Positions 1-9,926 of a DNA stretch of 64,000 nt are shown in pieces (position 1 is the first letter of the stretch; each line of letters begins with the position of its first letter). The position numbers were made by a program, and so were the translations under genes. The stretch comes from Pseudomonadota bacterium (GTDB taxonomy: Bacteria; Myxococcota_A; Polyangia; Haliangiales; Haliangiaceae), in assembly GCA_023428295.1 (NCBI GenBank), contig JAEYYV010000069.1, positions 1-64,000 on the forward strand, given 5' to 3'. Below the pieces are notes generated by a model, which saw only the letters and a list, made by a program, of their open reading frames with translations, was not told the DNA's origin and did no database searches.

Positions 1-1690
<1,690 letters not shown>

Positions 1691-1794
1691 GGTTGCGTAG
1701 GGGGGTGCCGCAAAACAAGGCAGCAGTCTCGGATTCCGACTGTGGTTTCTCGACGAGGGAATCCGACTTCGCCTCGCGTATGCTCGCGTGTGCG

Positions 1795-2145
1795 ATGAGC
1801 GGTACCAAAGATCCGAAGAACCCGTTCGCGTCCCTCGAGAAGATGCGGGCGGATCTTCCGGCGGGCCCCGCACCGGCGCCACCGATAACGAAGCCTGCCC
1901 CGAGAGGTCCGGCGTGGGCGGTGGTTCGCATGGAACGCAAAGGTCGTGGCGGCAAGGAAGCCACGGTCATCGAGAAGCTCGGCCTCGAACAAGCCAAACT
2001 CGAGCAGTGGTGCAAAGAGCTCAAGCAAGCGCTCGGCTGCGGTGGCTCGGTCGATGGCGACGTGATCGTGTTGCAGGGCGATCTTCGACCGCGACTCCCG
2101 GCCGTTCTCACTGCCAAAGGCGTCACCAAAGTGACTGTTGGATAG
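1795..2145 (+). CDS. SUI1/eIF1-like translation initiation factor family protein
   Basis: 116-residue protein of the prokaryotic SUI1 (YciH/eIF1) family. The C-terminal two thirds carry the family signature: the basic stretch ERKGRGGKEATVIEKL, a helix, then GCGGSVDGDVIVLQGD and the final VTKVTV strand. The N-terminal 40 residues are Pro/Ala-rich. The reading frame stays open further upstream, but ATG 1795 gives the usual family length and leaves a 104-base gap to the divergent kinase. Family members bind the small ribosomal subunit; the role in bacteria is poorly defined. Downstream, 2146-2349 is non-coding and holds a weak hairpin (CGACCC/GGGTCG, 2163-2185) that could end transcription. Confidence 0.88.
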   Translation: MSGTKDPKNPFASLEKMRADLPAGPAPAPPITKPAPRGPAWAVVRMERKGRGGKEATVIEKLGLEQAKLEQWCKELKQALGCGGSVDGDVIVLQGDLRPRLPAVLTAKGVTKVTVG

Positions 2146-2349
2146 AGGTTGCAGTGGCTAGCCGACCCGCCGATTTCTCGGGTCGCTCGATCCATTGGCC
2201 GGAAGGTCGAGTTGCACCATGAGGATCTCCGACGCGATGCGTCGATGGTTCGGGCCCTAACCGACTCGATCCATTGCGGATCGTGGGAGGTCGGCGCCGA
2301 GGTGAGGGGAGTCGAGTTGGTCTCGCCCTTGCTGAAGAGAGGGCCAGCC

Positions 2350-3993
2350 ATGCGCCCCTTCCTCTTCGCCGCCAGCCTCTCGCTCCTCGCTGCCACCGCA
2401 TGTACCGATGCGCCTGCCGAGCTGAAGGATCCGCCGGTCCTCAAGGTGACCTCTCCGCAGCGCAGCCTGATCCAGAGCGGCGCCGGTGCGGTGATCGTGA
2501 CAGGCACCGTGACGCCGAACGAGGGGTCGGGCGAGCCGATCGAGAAGGTCCTCGTCAACAACGTGCAAGCGACGCTGAACGCGGACGGCACGTTCACCGC
2601 GACGGTGTCGATCAAGCCGGGCGCGACGCTCATCCACACCGAAGCGCGTGACGCTGCGGGACAGAAGGCGGAAGACACGCGCGCGGTACACGCCGGTCAG
2701 CTGCGCCCCGTCGGTTCGAACATCGAAGACGCGATTCAAGTCGCGATGTCCAAGCAAGCGTTCGCACGCCTCTCGGCCGCCGCGGGCCCGATGATCAAGT
2801 CGCTCGATCTCGGCGCGATGCTCGCTCCGATGCAGCCGATGGCGCGCTGGAGCGACGAGACCGAGGACTGCAACTTCGCTCGCTACTATGTCGACGACGT
2901 GAACCTCGGCAACGTGACGGTATCGATCGTTCCGAGCCTGCAGGGCCTCCAGTTCCGCGCGCAGGTCGACAACCTCGACGTCGCCTCGCGCGCGCGTTAC
3001 TCGCTCGCCTGCGTCGCCGGCAACAACACGGTCCGCATCCGCGCGCCCAAGGTGGTCGTCGCGGGCACGCTCGTCGTCGAGCCGTCGGGCAACCAAGGCT
3101 TCAAGACCTCGCTCACCAACGAGACGATCCAGATCACCGGGCTCGACATTCAAGCGAGCGGCATCCCCGGCGACATCATCAACTTCTTGAACCTCGACAC
3201 GGCCGCTGGCTGGATCATCTCGAAGGCCGCGCCGATGGCGATGGAGCCGATGATGAACAAGGCGCTCGGCGGTCTCGCCGGTCCGCAGACCGTCGACGTG
3301 ATGGGCAAGTCGCTCACGATGGAGGTCGACCCCACCGCGATCGACATCGACGGCAACGGCGCGATGATCTCGCTCTCGACGAAGATGGTGATCGCGGGTA
3401 GCGAGGCGAGCCCCGGCTTCATCTTCACGGACAACGGACTGCCAGCGCTCGACGCGGGCAACGGCTTCGCGCTCGGCCTGGCCGATGACCTCGCGAACGA
3501 GATGCTCGCCGAGGTGAAGGCGATCGGCTTGTTGAACCTCAGCATGCACGCCGATGGTGGCTCGTTTAACGAGACCGGCATGGAGATGACGCTCCCGCCG
3601 CTCCTCTCGGCGGATCCCGCGGACGGCAAGATGAAGGTCGTCATCGGCGACATGATCTCGACGTTCAAGCACAACGGCACGCCGGTCGCGCGCGCCGCGA
3701 TCAACGCGAGCATCGACCTGCAGATCGTCCCCGCGGCGAACGGCTACGGTGTCGCCATCCAGCTCGGTAAGCCCGTCGCGCACGTCGACGTTCTCGACGA
3801 CATCGCGAACGCGTCGCGCATGACCGACCAGGACCTCGCGAGCGCCACCGAGGTCTGCCTCTCCGCGCAGGTCGACGCGATCTCGAAGCTCCTCGTCGCC
3901 ATCCCGATGCCGGCGGTGGCGGGCCTGCAGATGAAGAACGTCTCGCTCGGTGCAGATGACGGTTACGTGATGTTGAAGGGCGAGATCGAATAG
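2350..3993 (+). CDS. Putative lipoprotein with N-terminal Ig-like domain
   Basis: 547-residue exported protein. It starts with a short signal sequence ending in AATAC, a plausible lipobox, so it is probably lipid-anchored. Residues about 25-110 look like a bacterial Ig-like module (VTGTVTPNEG, LNADGTFTATVSI, TEARDAAGQKAED). The rest is about 430 residues of alternating amphipathic strands that I do not recognise with certainty; its length and alternating pattern recall lipid-binding TULIP/BPI-like folds, but this is only a suggestion. ATG 2350 is chosen over the longer frame because it gives the signal peptide. The next gene begins 10 bases after the stop, so the two may be co-transcribed. 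Confidence 0.75.
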   Translation: MRPFLFAASLSLLAATACTDAPAELKDPPVLKVTSPQRSLIQSGAGAVIVTGTVTPNEGSGEPIEKVLVNNVQATLNADGTFTATVSIKPGATLIHTEARDAAGQKAEDTRAVHAGQLRPVGSNIEDAIQVAMSKQAFARLSAAAGPMIKSLDLGAMLAPMQPMARWSDETEDCNFARYYVDDVNLGNVTVSIVPSLQGLQFRAQVDNLDVASRARYSLACVAGNNTVRIRAPKVVVAGTLVVEPSGNQGFKTSLTNETIQITGLDIQASGIPGDIINFLNLDTAAGWIISKAAPMAMEPMMNKALGGLAGPQTVDVMGKSLTMEVDPTAIDIDGNGAMISLSTKMVIAGSEASPGFIFTDNGLPALDAGNGFALGLADDLANEMLAEVKAIGLLNLSMHADGGSFNETGMEMTLPPLLSADPADGKMKVVIGDMISTFKHNGTPVARAAINASIDLQIVPAANGYGVAIQLGKPVAHVDVLDDIANASRMTDQDLASATEVCLSAQVDAISKLLVAIPMPAVAGLQMKNVSLGADDGYVMLKGEIE

Positions 3994-4003
3994 TCTCGGA
4001 GGC

Positions 4004-4987
4004 GTGGCGAAGAAGAAGGTCGGAGCGAAGGCAAAGGCAAAGAAGCCGGTCGCGAAGAAGTCGGTCGCGAAGAAGGTTTCTTCTCCAGCGAAAAAGCAGC
4101 CTGCAAAGGCTGTCACGAGGTCCGCGGCCAAGCCGAAACCGAAGAAGCCCGCAGCGTCCAAAGCGCCGCGGGCTTCGTCGTCTCGTGCAGCACCGTCACC
4201 CGATGTCGCGCGCGAGCGGCGCGAGGATCTCGCGACACGCGCTGCCGCCACGCGTCCCGTCATCGAAGAGCTCGGCAAGATCACGGTGCCGTCGGGGACC
4301 CTCGCGATCTTCGATATCGGCCTCGTCGGCTACATGCCACGCGACACGCTGGAGCCCGCGATCGTCAAGTGCGCGGTCCCGGCCGATCGCGCGCTGACCG
4401 TGACCGGGACCCGCGTCGCGCGCGGCCGCTTCGCGGAGTGCTGGGAGCACGTGTCGATCGACCTCGGCCACGGCGACATCTACAACACGCGAAAGCTCGG
4501 AGAGGCCGGCGTCGATTTCGCGCGCCTCGTGTGCATGGATCACGCGGCGCTCGATCACTGGCAACACGACGACAGCCTCGACGGTCTCGCCGACGTGGTG
4601 TTCTGGGGACGCGACGAGGTCCTCCTCGCGAACGCCTTGCGCGCGCCTCGCACGAAGGAGGGCTACGGCTGGATCGATCTGTCCGTCGCGGACGCGGAGG
4701 CCAAGGTGTTCGAAGCCGAGATCCTCAAGGCCGACAACCAGTGGCTCCTGAACGTCGACTTCCGCCCGCACTCGCATCACTTCCAAGCGCTCGCCGCGGC
4801 GCGCGCGAATCCGTCGGGTGCGGGCACGCTCGCGCTCGCGGACACGCAGATGCTGCTGTTCTTCACGAGCTGGGGCGACGGCGTGTTCCCGATCTACCTG
4901 GACCTCGATCACGAGGACAAGCCGGTGCGCATTCGCATCCAGCTCGCGACGGAAGAGTCGAGCGCTGCGATGCGCTCGGTGAACTGA
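4004..4987 (+). CDS. Unknown protein with histone H1-like Lys/Ala-rich tail
   Basis: 327 residues in two parts. Residues 2 to about 65 are a Lys/Ala/Pro-rich, low-complexity tail with repeated AKKP and VAKK units, like histone H1 or bacterial H1-like tails, which would favour binding of nucleic acid. Residues about 85-327 form a compact domain. Its C-terminal pattern (WGDGVFPIYLDLD) recalls DUF4241-type proteins, weakly. No catalytic motif is recognised. GTG 4004 is the only start that keeps the whole tail; GGAGG at 3998-4002 is unusually close to it, so the true start is uncertain. The 10-base gap to the preceding lipoprotein suggests an operon. The stop lies next to that of the convergent SGNH gene. 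Confidence 0.7.
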   Translation: MAKKKVGAKAKAKKPVAKKSVAKKVSSPAKKQPAKAVTRSAAKPKPKKPAASKAPRASSSRAAPSPDVARERREDLATRAAATRPVIEELGKITVPSGTLAIFDIGLVGYMPRDTLEPAIVKCAVPADRALTVTGTRVARGRFAECWEHVSIDLGHGDIYNTRKLGEAGVDFARLVCMDHAALDHWQHDDSLDGLADVVFWGRDEVLLANALRAPRTKEGYGWIDLSVADAEAKVFEAEILKADNQWLLNVDFRPHSHHFQALAAARANPSGAGTLALADTQMLLFFTSWGDGVFPIYLDLDHEDKPVRIRIQLATEESSAAMRSVN

Positions 4988-4988
4988 C

Positions 4989-6164
4989 CTACTTCACGAG
5001 ACCCGCGTAGAGCGCTGCGGCGATCCGCTGCGCGCCCAGCGTCGTCGGGTGCTGGTAGTCCTTCAGCAAGAGACCGCGACGTAGCCATTGCTTCGACGCG
5101 CCCTTCCCGCCCATCCACGTGTACACGTCCCAGAACGCGCAACCGTTCGCCGTGGCCGCGCGTCGCTGTGCATCGACCATCGCGGGAATCGACGCACGTG
5201 GCGGCATGTTCTTGGCGCGCCAATCCGTCTGATCGAGCGGTGACACCACGAGGCACGAGCCCTTCGGGTTCGCGGCGCGCACGCTCGCGAGGAGCTCGCC
5301 GAACAGCTTCTCGTGTTCCGCCATGCCCGAGCCACTCGCCGCGAGCCACTCCGCTTCGTTGGTTCCGAGCATCACGACGGCGAGATCGGGCGCGCGATGC
5401 GCGAGCTGGTTGCGCAGGTGATCGGCGAGGTTGTAGCGAGACATTTGCTTCGCGGTCGCGCTGTTGACCCCGAGGTTGTCGACGACAGCACCGCTCGCGG
5501 CTTCGAGGCTCGCACCGAACAGGCGCACGCGACCCGATGCGCGGAGCTCGATCTTCTTCGCTCCCTCGGGAAGCGCGGCCGTCGTGAACGAGCCTGTCTT
5601 CTTCTCGGCGCTCGTCGAGATCGATGTGATCGGCCTGCCGTCGGCGAGGATCGACAGCGTGCCGCCGCGGGGCTGCGCGAGATAGTGCACGTCGATCGAC
5701 GACACCGGCGACGCCGGCGCGAAGCGGATCGTGCCGCCACTCGCGGTCTCGGCGCTGCCGCCAAGACCGAGCAGGTGATCCGGCGCGGGTTGCGTGGAGA
5801 TTCCGTTCACGCGCCACGCGCCGATGACCCATCGCGAGAGCGCGCGGTGCTGGTTGTACGGATGAGGCTCGACCGCCCACGCGAAGCCTGGTCCGCCATC
5901 TCCGAGGTGCGCTGCGAGCTTGGCGCGTAGCGCGTTGGTGATCTGATCGTCAGCGGTGAGCGAGTCGCCGAAGTAAGAGATGCGCAGTGGTCGGCTCGCG
6001 GTCTTCGCGCGCTGCGCTTTCAGCGCGGTCGTGAAGCCCTCGAGTGCCTGCGGGTTCTCGAAGGACGCCGCCGGAATCTTGTCGGCCGACTGGCCCACCG
6101 GATTGGCATTCGTGGTCGCCGCTACACAAGTCACAGCTGCGATGAGCAGGAACCGTCCACGCAC
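4989..6164 (-). CDS. SGNH/GDSL-family hydrolase, exported
   Basis: 391-residue secreted esterase/acyl-hydrolase-like protein. A signal peptide covers residues 1 to about 20. The SGNH blocks are visible: FGDSLT (nucleophile Ser about 68), MLGTNEAEW (block III Asn), and DYQHP near the C-terminus (catalytic Asp and His). A beta-rich insert of about 130 residues sits between blocks I and III, like the carbohydrate-binding inserts of peptidoglycan or polysaccharide O-acetyl esterases. The substrate is therefore probably an envelope glycan (inference). The frame is open further upstream, but that part runs antisense to the neighbouring lipoprotein gene; GTG 6164 gives a clean signal peptide. Confidence 0.85.
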   Translation of the reverse strand: MRGRFLLIAAVTCVAATTNANPVGQSADKIPAASFENPQALEGFTTALKAQRAKTASRPLRISYFGDSLTADDQITNALRAKLAAHLGDGGPGFAWAVEPHPYNQHRALSRWVIGAWRVNGISTQPAPDHLLGLGGSAETASGGTIRFAPASPVSSIDVHYLAQPRGGTLSILADGRPITSISTSAEKKTGSFTTAALPEGAKKIELRASGRVRLFGASLEAASGAVVDNLGVNSATAKQMSRYNLADHLRNQLAHRAPDLAVVMLGTNEAEWLAASGSGMAEHEKLFGELLASVRAANPKGSCLVVSPLDQTDWRAKNMPPRASIPAMVDAQRRAATANGCAFWDVYTWMGGKGASKQWLRRGLLLKDYQHPTTLGAQRIAAALYAGLVK

Positions 6165-6246
6165 CGCGGCAATCCTATCGATTGCCGCACATGCACGCGA
6201 GAAGGCCGAGGAGTTTCTTGGTCCGACCGACGTAGAATCGGCCGAC

Positions 6247-9200
6247 ATGCTTCGCCGTAGCCTCGTCGTACTCGTGTCGTTGGCCACCGCGTGTGGTGAC
6301 GACGGATCTGTTGGAAAGCTTCCAGACGCGCCGCTCGTGCCGGACTCCATCGTCGATGCGCCGGACGATGGACCACCGCTGCCACCCAAAGATGTTCCGC
6401 TGGACGTCACGACGTCGGGCAACGGAAGTGGACGCATCACGTCCTCACCAGCGGGCATCGATTGCGGTTCGACATGCTCGTTCGAGTTCGATCCGGACAC
6501 GGTCGTCACGCTGACGGCCGAGCCCGATGTGAGCTCGGAGTTCACCGGTTGGGGCGGCGCATGCAGCGGCACGACGCCGGTGTGCGAGGTCACGATCGCC
6601 GATGCGACGTCGGTGACCGCGACCTTCACGCTCAAGCAGTACGACGTCACGGTCACCAAGGCCGGCGGCGGTAGCGGCACGGTGACCGGCAACGGCATCA
6701 ACTGCGGGACGGGCGCTGGCTGCACGATCACCGTGGATCACGGCACGGCGATCTCGCTGACCGCGACGCCCGAGAACCTGAACGTGTTCGTCGGATGGGG
6801 CGGCGCGTGCACCGGCACGTCGACGTGCGATCTCACGATCACCGCGGCCACATCCATCAGCGCGGCGTTCGCACTCGACGAGCTCGCGATCATCACCTCG
6901 TTCACGGGCAACGGCGCAGGCACCGTCACCTCGAGTCCCGCCGGCATCAACTGCACCAAGACCACCACGACGACGACCGGCACCTGCGAGTTCGTCTACA
7001 CGGCGAATCAGATGGTCACGCTCACCGCCGCGCCCGCCGCGAGCTCCACGTTCACCGGCTGGTCCGGCGGTGGATGCAGCGGCACCGGCACGTGCGTCGT
7101 GACGATGGACATGGCCAAGGCGGTCACCGCCGGGTTCACGCTGAAGCAGTACGTCCTCCAGATCGACAAGACGGGCACCGGCACCGGCACCGTCACGTCG
7201 GCGCCCGCCGGCATCGCCTGCGGTGGTGATTGCGACGAGACGTACAACCACGGCACGGCGATCACGCTGACCGCTGTGGCGGCGACGGGCTCCACGTTCA
7301 CCGGCTGGTCCGGCGGTGGATGCAGCAGCACCGGCACGTGCGTGGTCACGCTCGCCGCCGCGACGACGGTCCAGGCGCAGTTCACGATCAACTCGTACGC
7401 ACTCACGACGAGCACCACGGCGGGCGGCACCATCACCTCGACCCCCGGCAGCATCTCGTGTCCCACGACGTGCGCGCAGAACTTCACGCACGGCACGGTC
7501 GTCACGCTGACGCCCACCGCGAGCACGGGCTACACGTTCACGTCGTGGGGCGGCGCGTGCAGCGGCAACGGTGCGTGCATGGTGACGATGACGCAGGCGC
7601 GCAACGTCACCGCGACGTTCACGATCAACTCGTACAACCTCGACGTCACCGTGACCGGCATGGGCCAGGTCACGCACTCGACGCAGATCGACTGCCCGAG
7701 CGATTGCCAAGGCACGTACACGCACGGCACGAACGTCACGCTCACGCAGACGGCAGCGACGGGCTACACGTTCGCCGGATGGGGCGGCGCGTGCTCCAGC
7801 AACGGCGCGTGCACCGTGCCGATGACGCAAGCGCGCAGCGTGACCGCGACGTTCACCATCAACTCGTACACGCTCACCACGGCGATCGCAGGCACCGGAA
7901 GCGGCGTCGTCAGCGCGCCGAACATCTCGTGTCCGGGCGACTGCACGGAGAACTTCACGCACGGTACGAACGTGACGGTCACGCAAGTGCCGAACGCCGA
8001 CTCGAACTTCGTGAACTGGACCGGCGCGTGCACCGGCAACGGCGCGTGCGTTGTCCCGATGACGCAGGCGCGTAGCGTGACCGCGAACTACGCGATCAAG
8101 ACCTACAACCTCGACGTCACGGTGACCGGTAACGGCAGCGTCCGCCACACCGGACAGATCGACTGTCCGACGGACTGCCAAGGCACGTACAACCACGGCA
8201 CGAGCGTCACGCTCACGCAGACCGCGGCGGCGGGCTATCGGTTCACGGGCTGGGGCGGCGCCTGCATGGGCCCGAACGGATGCACGGTCGACATGACGGC
8301 GATGCGCAGCGTGTCCGCGACGTTCACGCCCGAGTTCGCACTCAACGTCACGATCGCGGGATCGACGGGAACGGTGACGTCGAACATCGCGGGCATCTCC
8401 TGCCCGACGGATTGCAGCGAGACCTACTTGAACACGCAGACCGTGGTGCTCACGGCGGCGCCTACCGGCGGCTCCACGTTCTCGAGCTGGAGCGGCTGCA
8501 GCTCGGTGGCGGGCAACCAGTGCACCGTCGCGATGACGCAAGCACGCAACGTCACCGCGACGTTCGCTCCGCCGAGCTTCGTGCTCACGGTCGAGCACGG
8601 TGGCAACGGTTACGGCAGGGTCACCGCCTCGACGATCATCAACTGCGCGAACAGCACGCCGGTCGCGACCGACTGCACCGAGACGCTCGTGCAGGGATCG
8701 ACCGTCACGCTCACCGCCGTCGGCGCGACCAACACCAACGCGACCGAGACGTCGTTCTTCAGCGGCTGGTCGGGCGCATGCACGGGCACGGGCACGTGCA
8801 CCGTGAGCATGGACATGGCGAAGTCGGTCACCGCGAACTGGGAGCTCTATCCGAACGTCATGTTCGTCACTTCGACGCCCACGGCGATCTTCGGTACGGG
8901 CTGGCGCAACACGACCGCCTCGATTTGCAAGTCGGCCGTCGAGCGCGGCGGGCTCAATGGCGTCGGTCCCGGTCAGAACACGGAGTGGGTCGCGTGGGTG
9001 TCGGGCCGCGAGTCGAACGGAACGATCGTCAACGCGAAGGACCTCCTCGTGAACGCGGCGGGCTGGGTGCGTACCGACGGCCGCCCCGTCTTCCAGCGAG
9101 TGAGCGATATCGCGTCGCACGAGATCATCTATCCGCCTCGCTTGGACGAGACGGGCGCCGACGTCGGCCTCGACGCGGTCACGTGGACCGGAACGGATGC

Positions 9201-9924
9201 GAACGGCAACTACAGCACCTTCGCGTGCAACGCGGGCGCGACGGGGTCGTCGTGGGCCAACAACGACAACGCCACGGGAACGCAGGGCCTCGCGAGCGCG
9301 AACAGCGCCGAGTTCACGTCGCTGTTCAACGTCACGTGCGCCGGTTCGCGACGCATCTACTGCATGGGCGCGGATCGCTTGGCTCGCATCTCGGTGACCC
9401 GCCGCGCCGGTCGTCTTGCCTTCACGTCGAAGGGCGTGTTCCGCGCGAACCCGAACGGCATCAACGAGGCAGATACGCTGTGCAAGTCGGAAGCGACGGA
9501 AGCAGGCCTGCCGAACGCGAGCGCGTTCCGTGCGCTCCTCGCGACGCAAGGTGCCAGCGCGATGAGCCGCTTCCCCGCGCACCCGAGTGACGCGCCGTGG
9601 GTCCGCGTCGGCGATCAGCAGCCGCTGACCAGGCGCGAGAGCGACATGCGCAACGCGCAGCTCGTCGCCCTCGATGTCGCGCCAAACGTTCATGCGAGCG
9701 GTCAGCGCATCGGCAACGTGCCGATCTGGACGGGTGCGCAGAACCTCACGAGTGTTGGCAACTCGAGCGGAACGTGCGGCAACTGGACGAACCTGGCGGA
9801 GGGCAAGGGTGCGTCGGGATTCGCGTACGACACGGGCATCGCTCGGCAGTGGTTCGGCGCGAACTACGGCACCACGCCGTGCGAGCAAGCCATGCGCGTG
9901 GTTTGCCTGGAGAGCCTCCAGTAA
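6247..9924 (+). CDS. Large surface lipoprotein: ten InlB-like B-repeats plus two DUF1554-like modules
   Basis: 1225 residues. The N-terminus has a short signal sequence ending ATAC (lipobox) followed by an acidic linker. From about residue 50 to 868 there are ten tandem units of 75-90 residues, each with the pattern G-G-V-T...C..C...HGT-V-TLT...F-GW-GAC-G...C-V-M..A..VTATF, as in divergent InlB B-repeats. Each unit usually has two Cys pairs, so disulfides outside the cytoplasm are likely. The last 350 residues hold two Cys/Trp-rich modules (ending RRIYCMG and AMRVVCLE) resembling the DUF1554 family. Probably a cell-surface adhesin or stalk-like protein (inference). Divergent from the SGNH gene with an 82-base gap. 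Confidence 0.85.
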   Translation: MLRRSLVVLVSLATACGDDGSVGKLPDAPLVPDSIVDAPDDGPPLPPKDVPLDVTTSGNGSGRITSSPAGIDCGSTCSFEFDPDTVVTLTAEPDVSSEFTGWGGACSGTTPVCEVTIADATSVTATFTLKQYDVTVTKAGGGSGTVTGNGINCGTGAGCTITVDHGTAISLTATPENLNVFVGWGGACTGTSTCDLTITAATSISAAFALDELAIITSFTGNGAGTVTSSPAGINCTKTTTTTTGTCEFVYTANQMVTLTAAPAASSTFTGWSGGGCSGTGTCVVTMDMAKAVTAGFTLKQYVLQIDKTGTGTGTVTSAPAGIACGGDCDETYNHGTAITLTAVAATGSTFTGWSGGGCSSTGTCVVTLAAATTVQAQFTINSYALTTSTTAGGTITSTPGSISCPTTCAQNFTHGTVVTLTPTASTGYTFTSWGGACSGNGACMVTMTQARNVTATFTINSYNLDVTVTGMGQVTHSTQIDCPSDCQGTYTHGTNVTLTQTAATGYTFAGWGGACSSNGACTVPMTQARSVTATFTINSYTLTTAIAGTGSGVVSAPNISCPGDCTENFTHGTNVTVTQVPNADSNFVNWTGACTGNGACVVPMTQARSVTANYAIKTYNLDVTVTGNGSVRHTGQIDCPTDCQGTYNHGTSVTLTQTAAAGYRFTGWGGACMGPNGCTVDMTAMRSVSATFTPEFALNVTIAGSTGTVTSNIAGISCPTDCSETYLNTQTVVLTAAPTGGSTFSSWSGCSSVAGNQCTVAMTQARNVTATFAPPSFVLTVEHGGNGYGRVTASTIINCANSTPVATDCTETLVQGSTVTLTAVGATNTNATETSFFSGWSGACTGTGTCTVSMDMAKSVTANWELYPNVMFVTSTPTAIFGTGWRNTTASICKSAVERGGLNGVGPGQNTEWVAWVSGRESNGTIVNAKDLLVNAAGWVRTDGRPVFQRVSDIASHEIIYPPRLDETGADVGLDAVTWTGTDANGNYSTFACNAGATGSSWANNDNATGTQGLASANSAEFTSLFNVTCAGSRRIYCMGADRLARISVTRRAGRLAFTSKGVFRANPNGINEADTLCKSEATEAGLPNASAFRALLATQGASAMSRFPAHPSDAPWVRVGDQQPLTRRESDMRNAQLVALDVAPNVHASGQRIGNVPIWTGAQNLTSVGNSSGTCGNWTNLAEGKGASGFAYDTGIARQWFGANYGTTPCEQAMRVVCLESLQ
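6394..8850 (+). repeat. Ten tandem protein-coding repeats (InlB B-repeat type)
   Basis: About 225-270 bases per unit, all in frame inside the surface lipoprotein. Unit boundaries are easiest to see at the recurring end TATFTINS or similar. Units 6 and 8 are the closest pair: both begin YNLDVTVTG and share IDCP-DCQGTY-HGT-VTLTQTAA. This suggests internal duplication of two-unit blocks rather than one-by-one copying. Confidence 0.85.
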
Positions 9925-9926
9925 GC

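Noticed and set aside
2257..4284. 675-codon open frame on the - strand opposite the Ig-headed lipoprotein
   Set aside because: Its composition is that of a shadow frame (Arg/Val/Asp-rich, no motif), and the + strand gene has a signal peptide and coherent domains.
5980..6246. Extended N-termini for the SGNH gene (- strand) and repeat lipoprotein (+ strand)
   Set aside because: Both longer frames would overlap each other through this region; signal peptides at GTG 6164 and ATG 6247 decide the starts.
7230..8850. Possible CRISPR-like array from regular DNA repeats
   Set aside because: The periodic bases are in frame and encode protein repeats; repeat units are not identical and there are no unique spacers.
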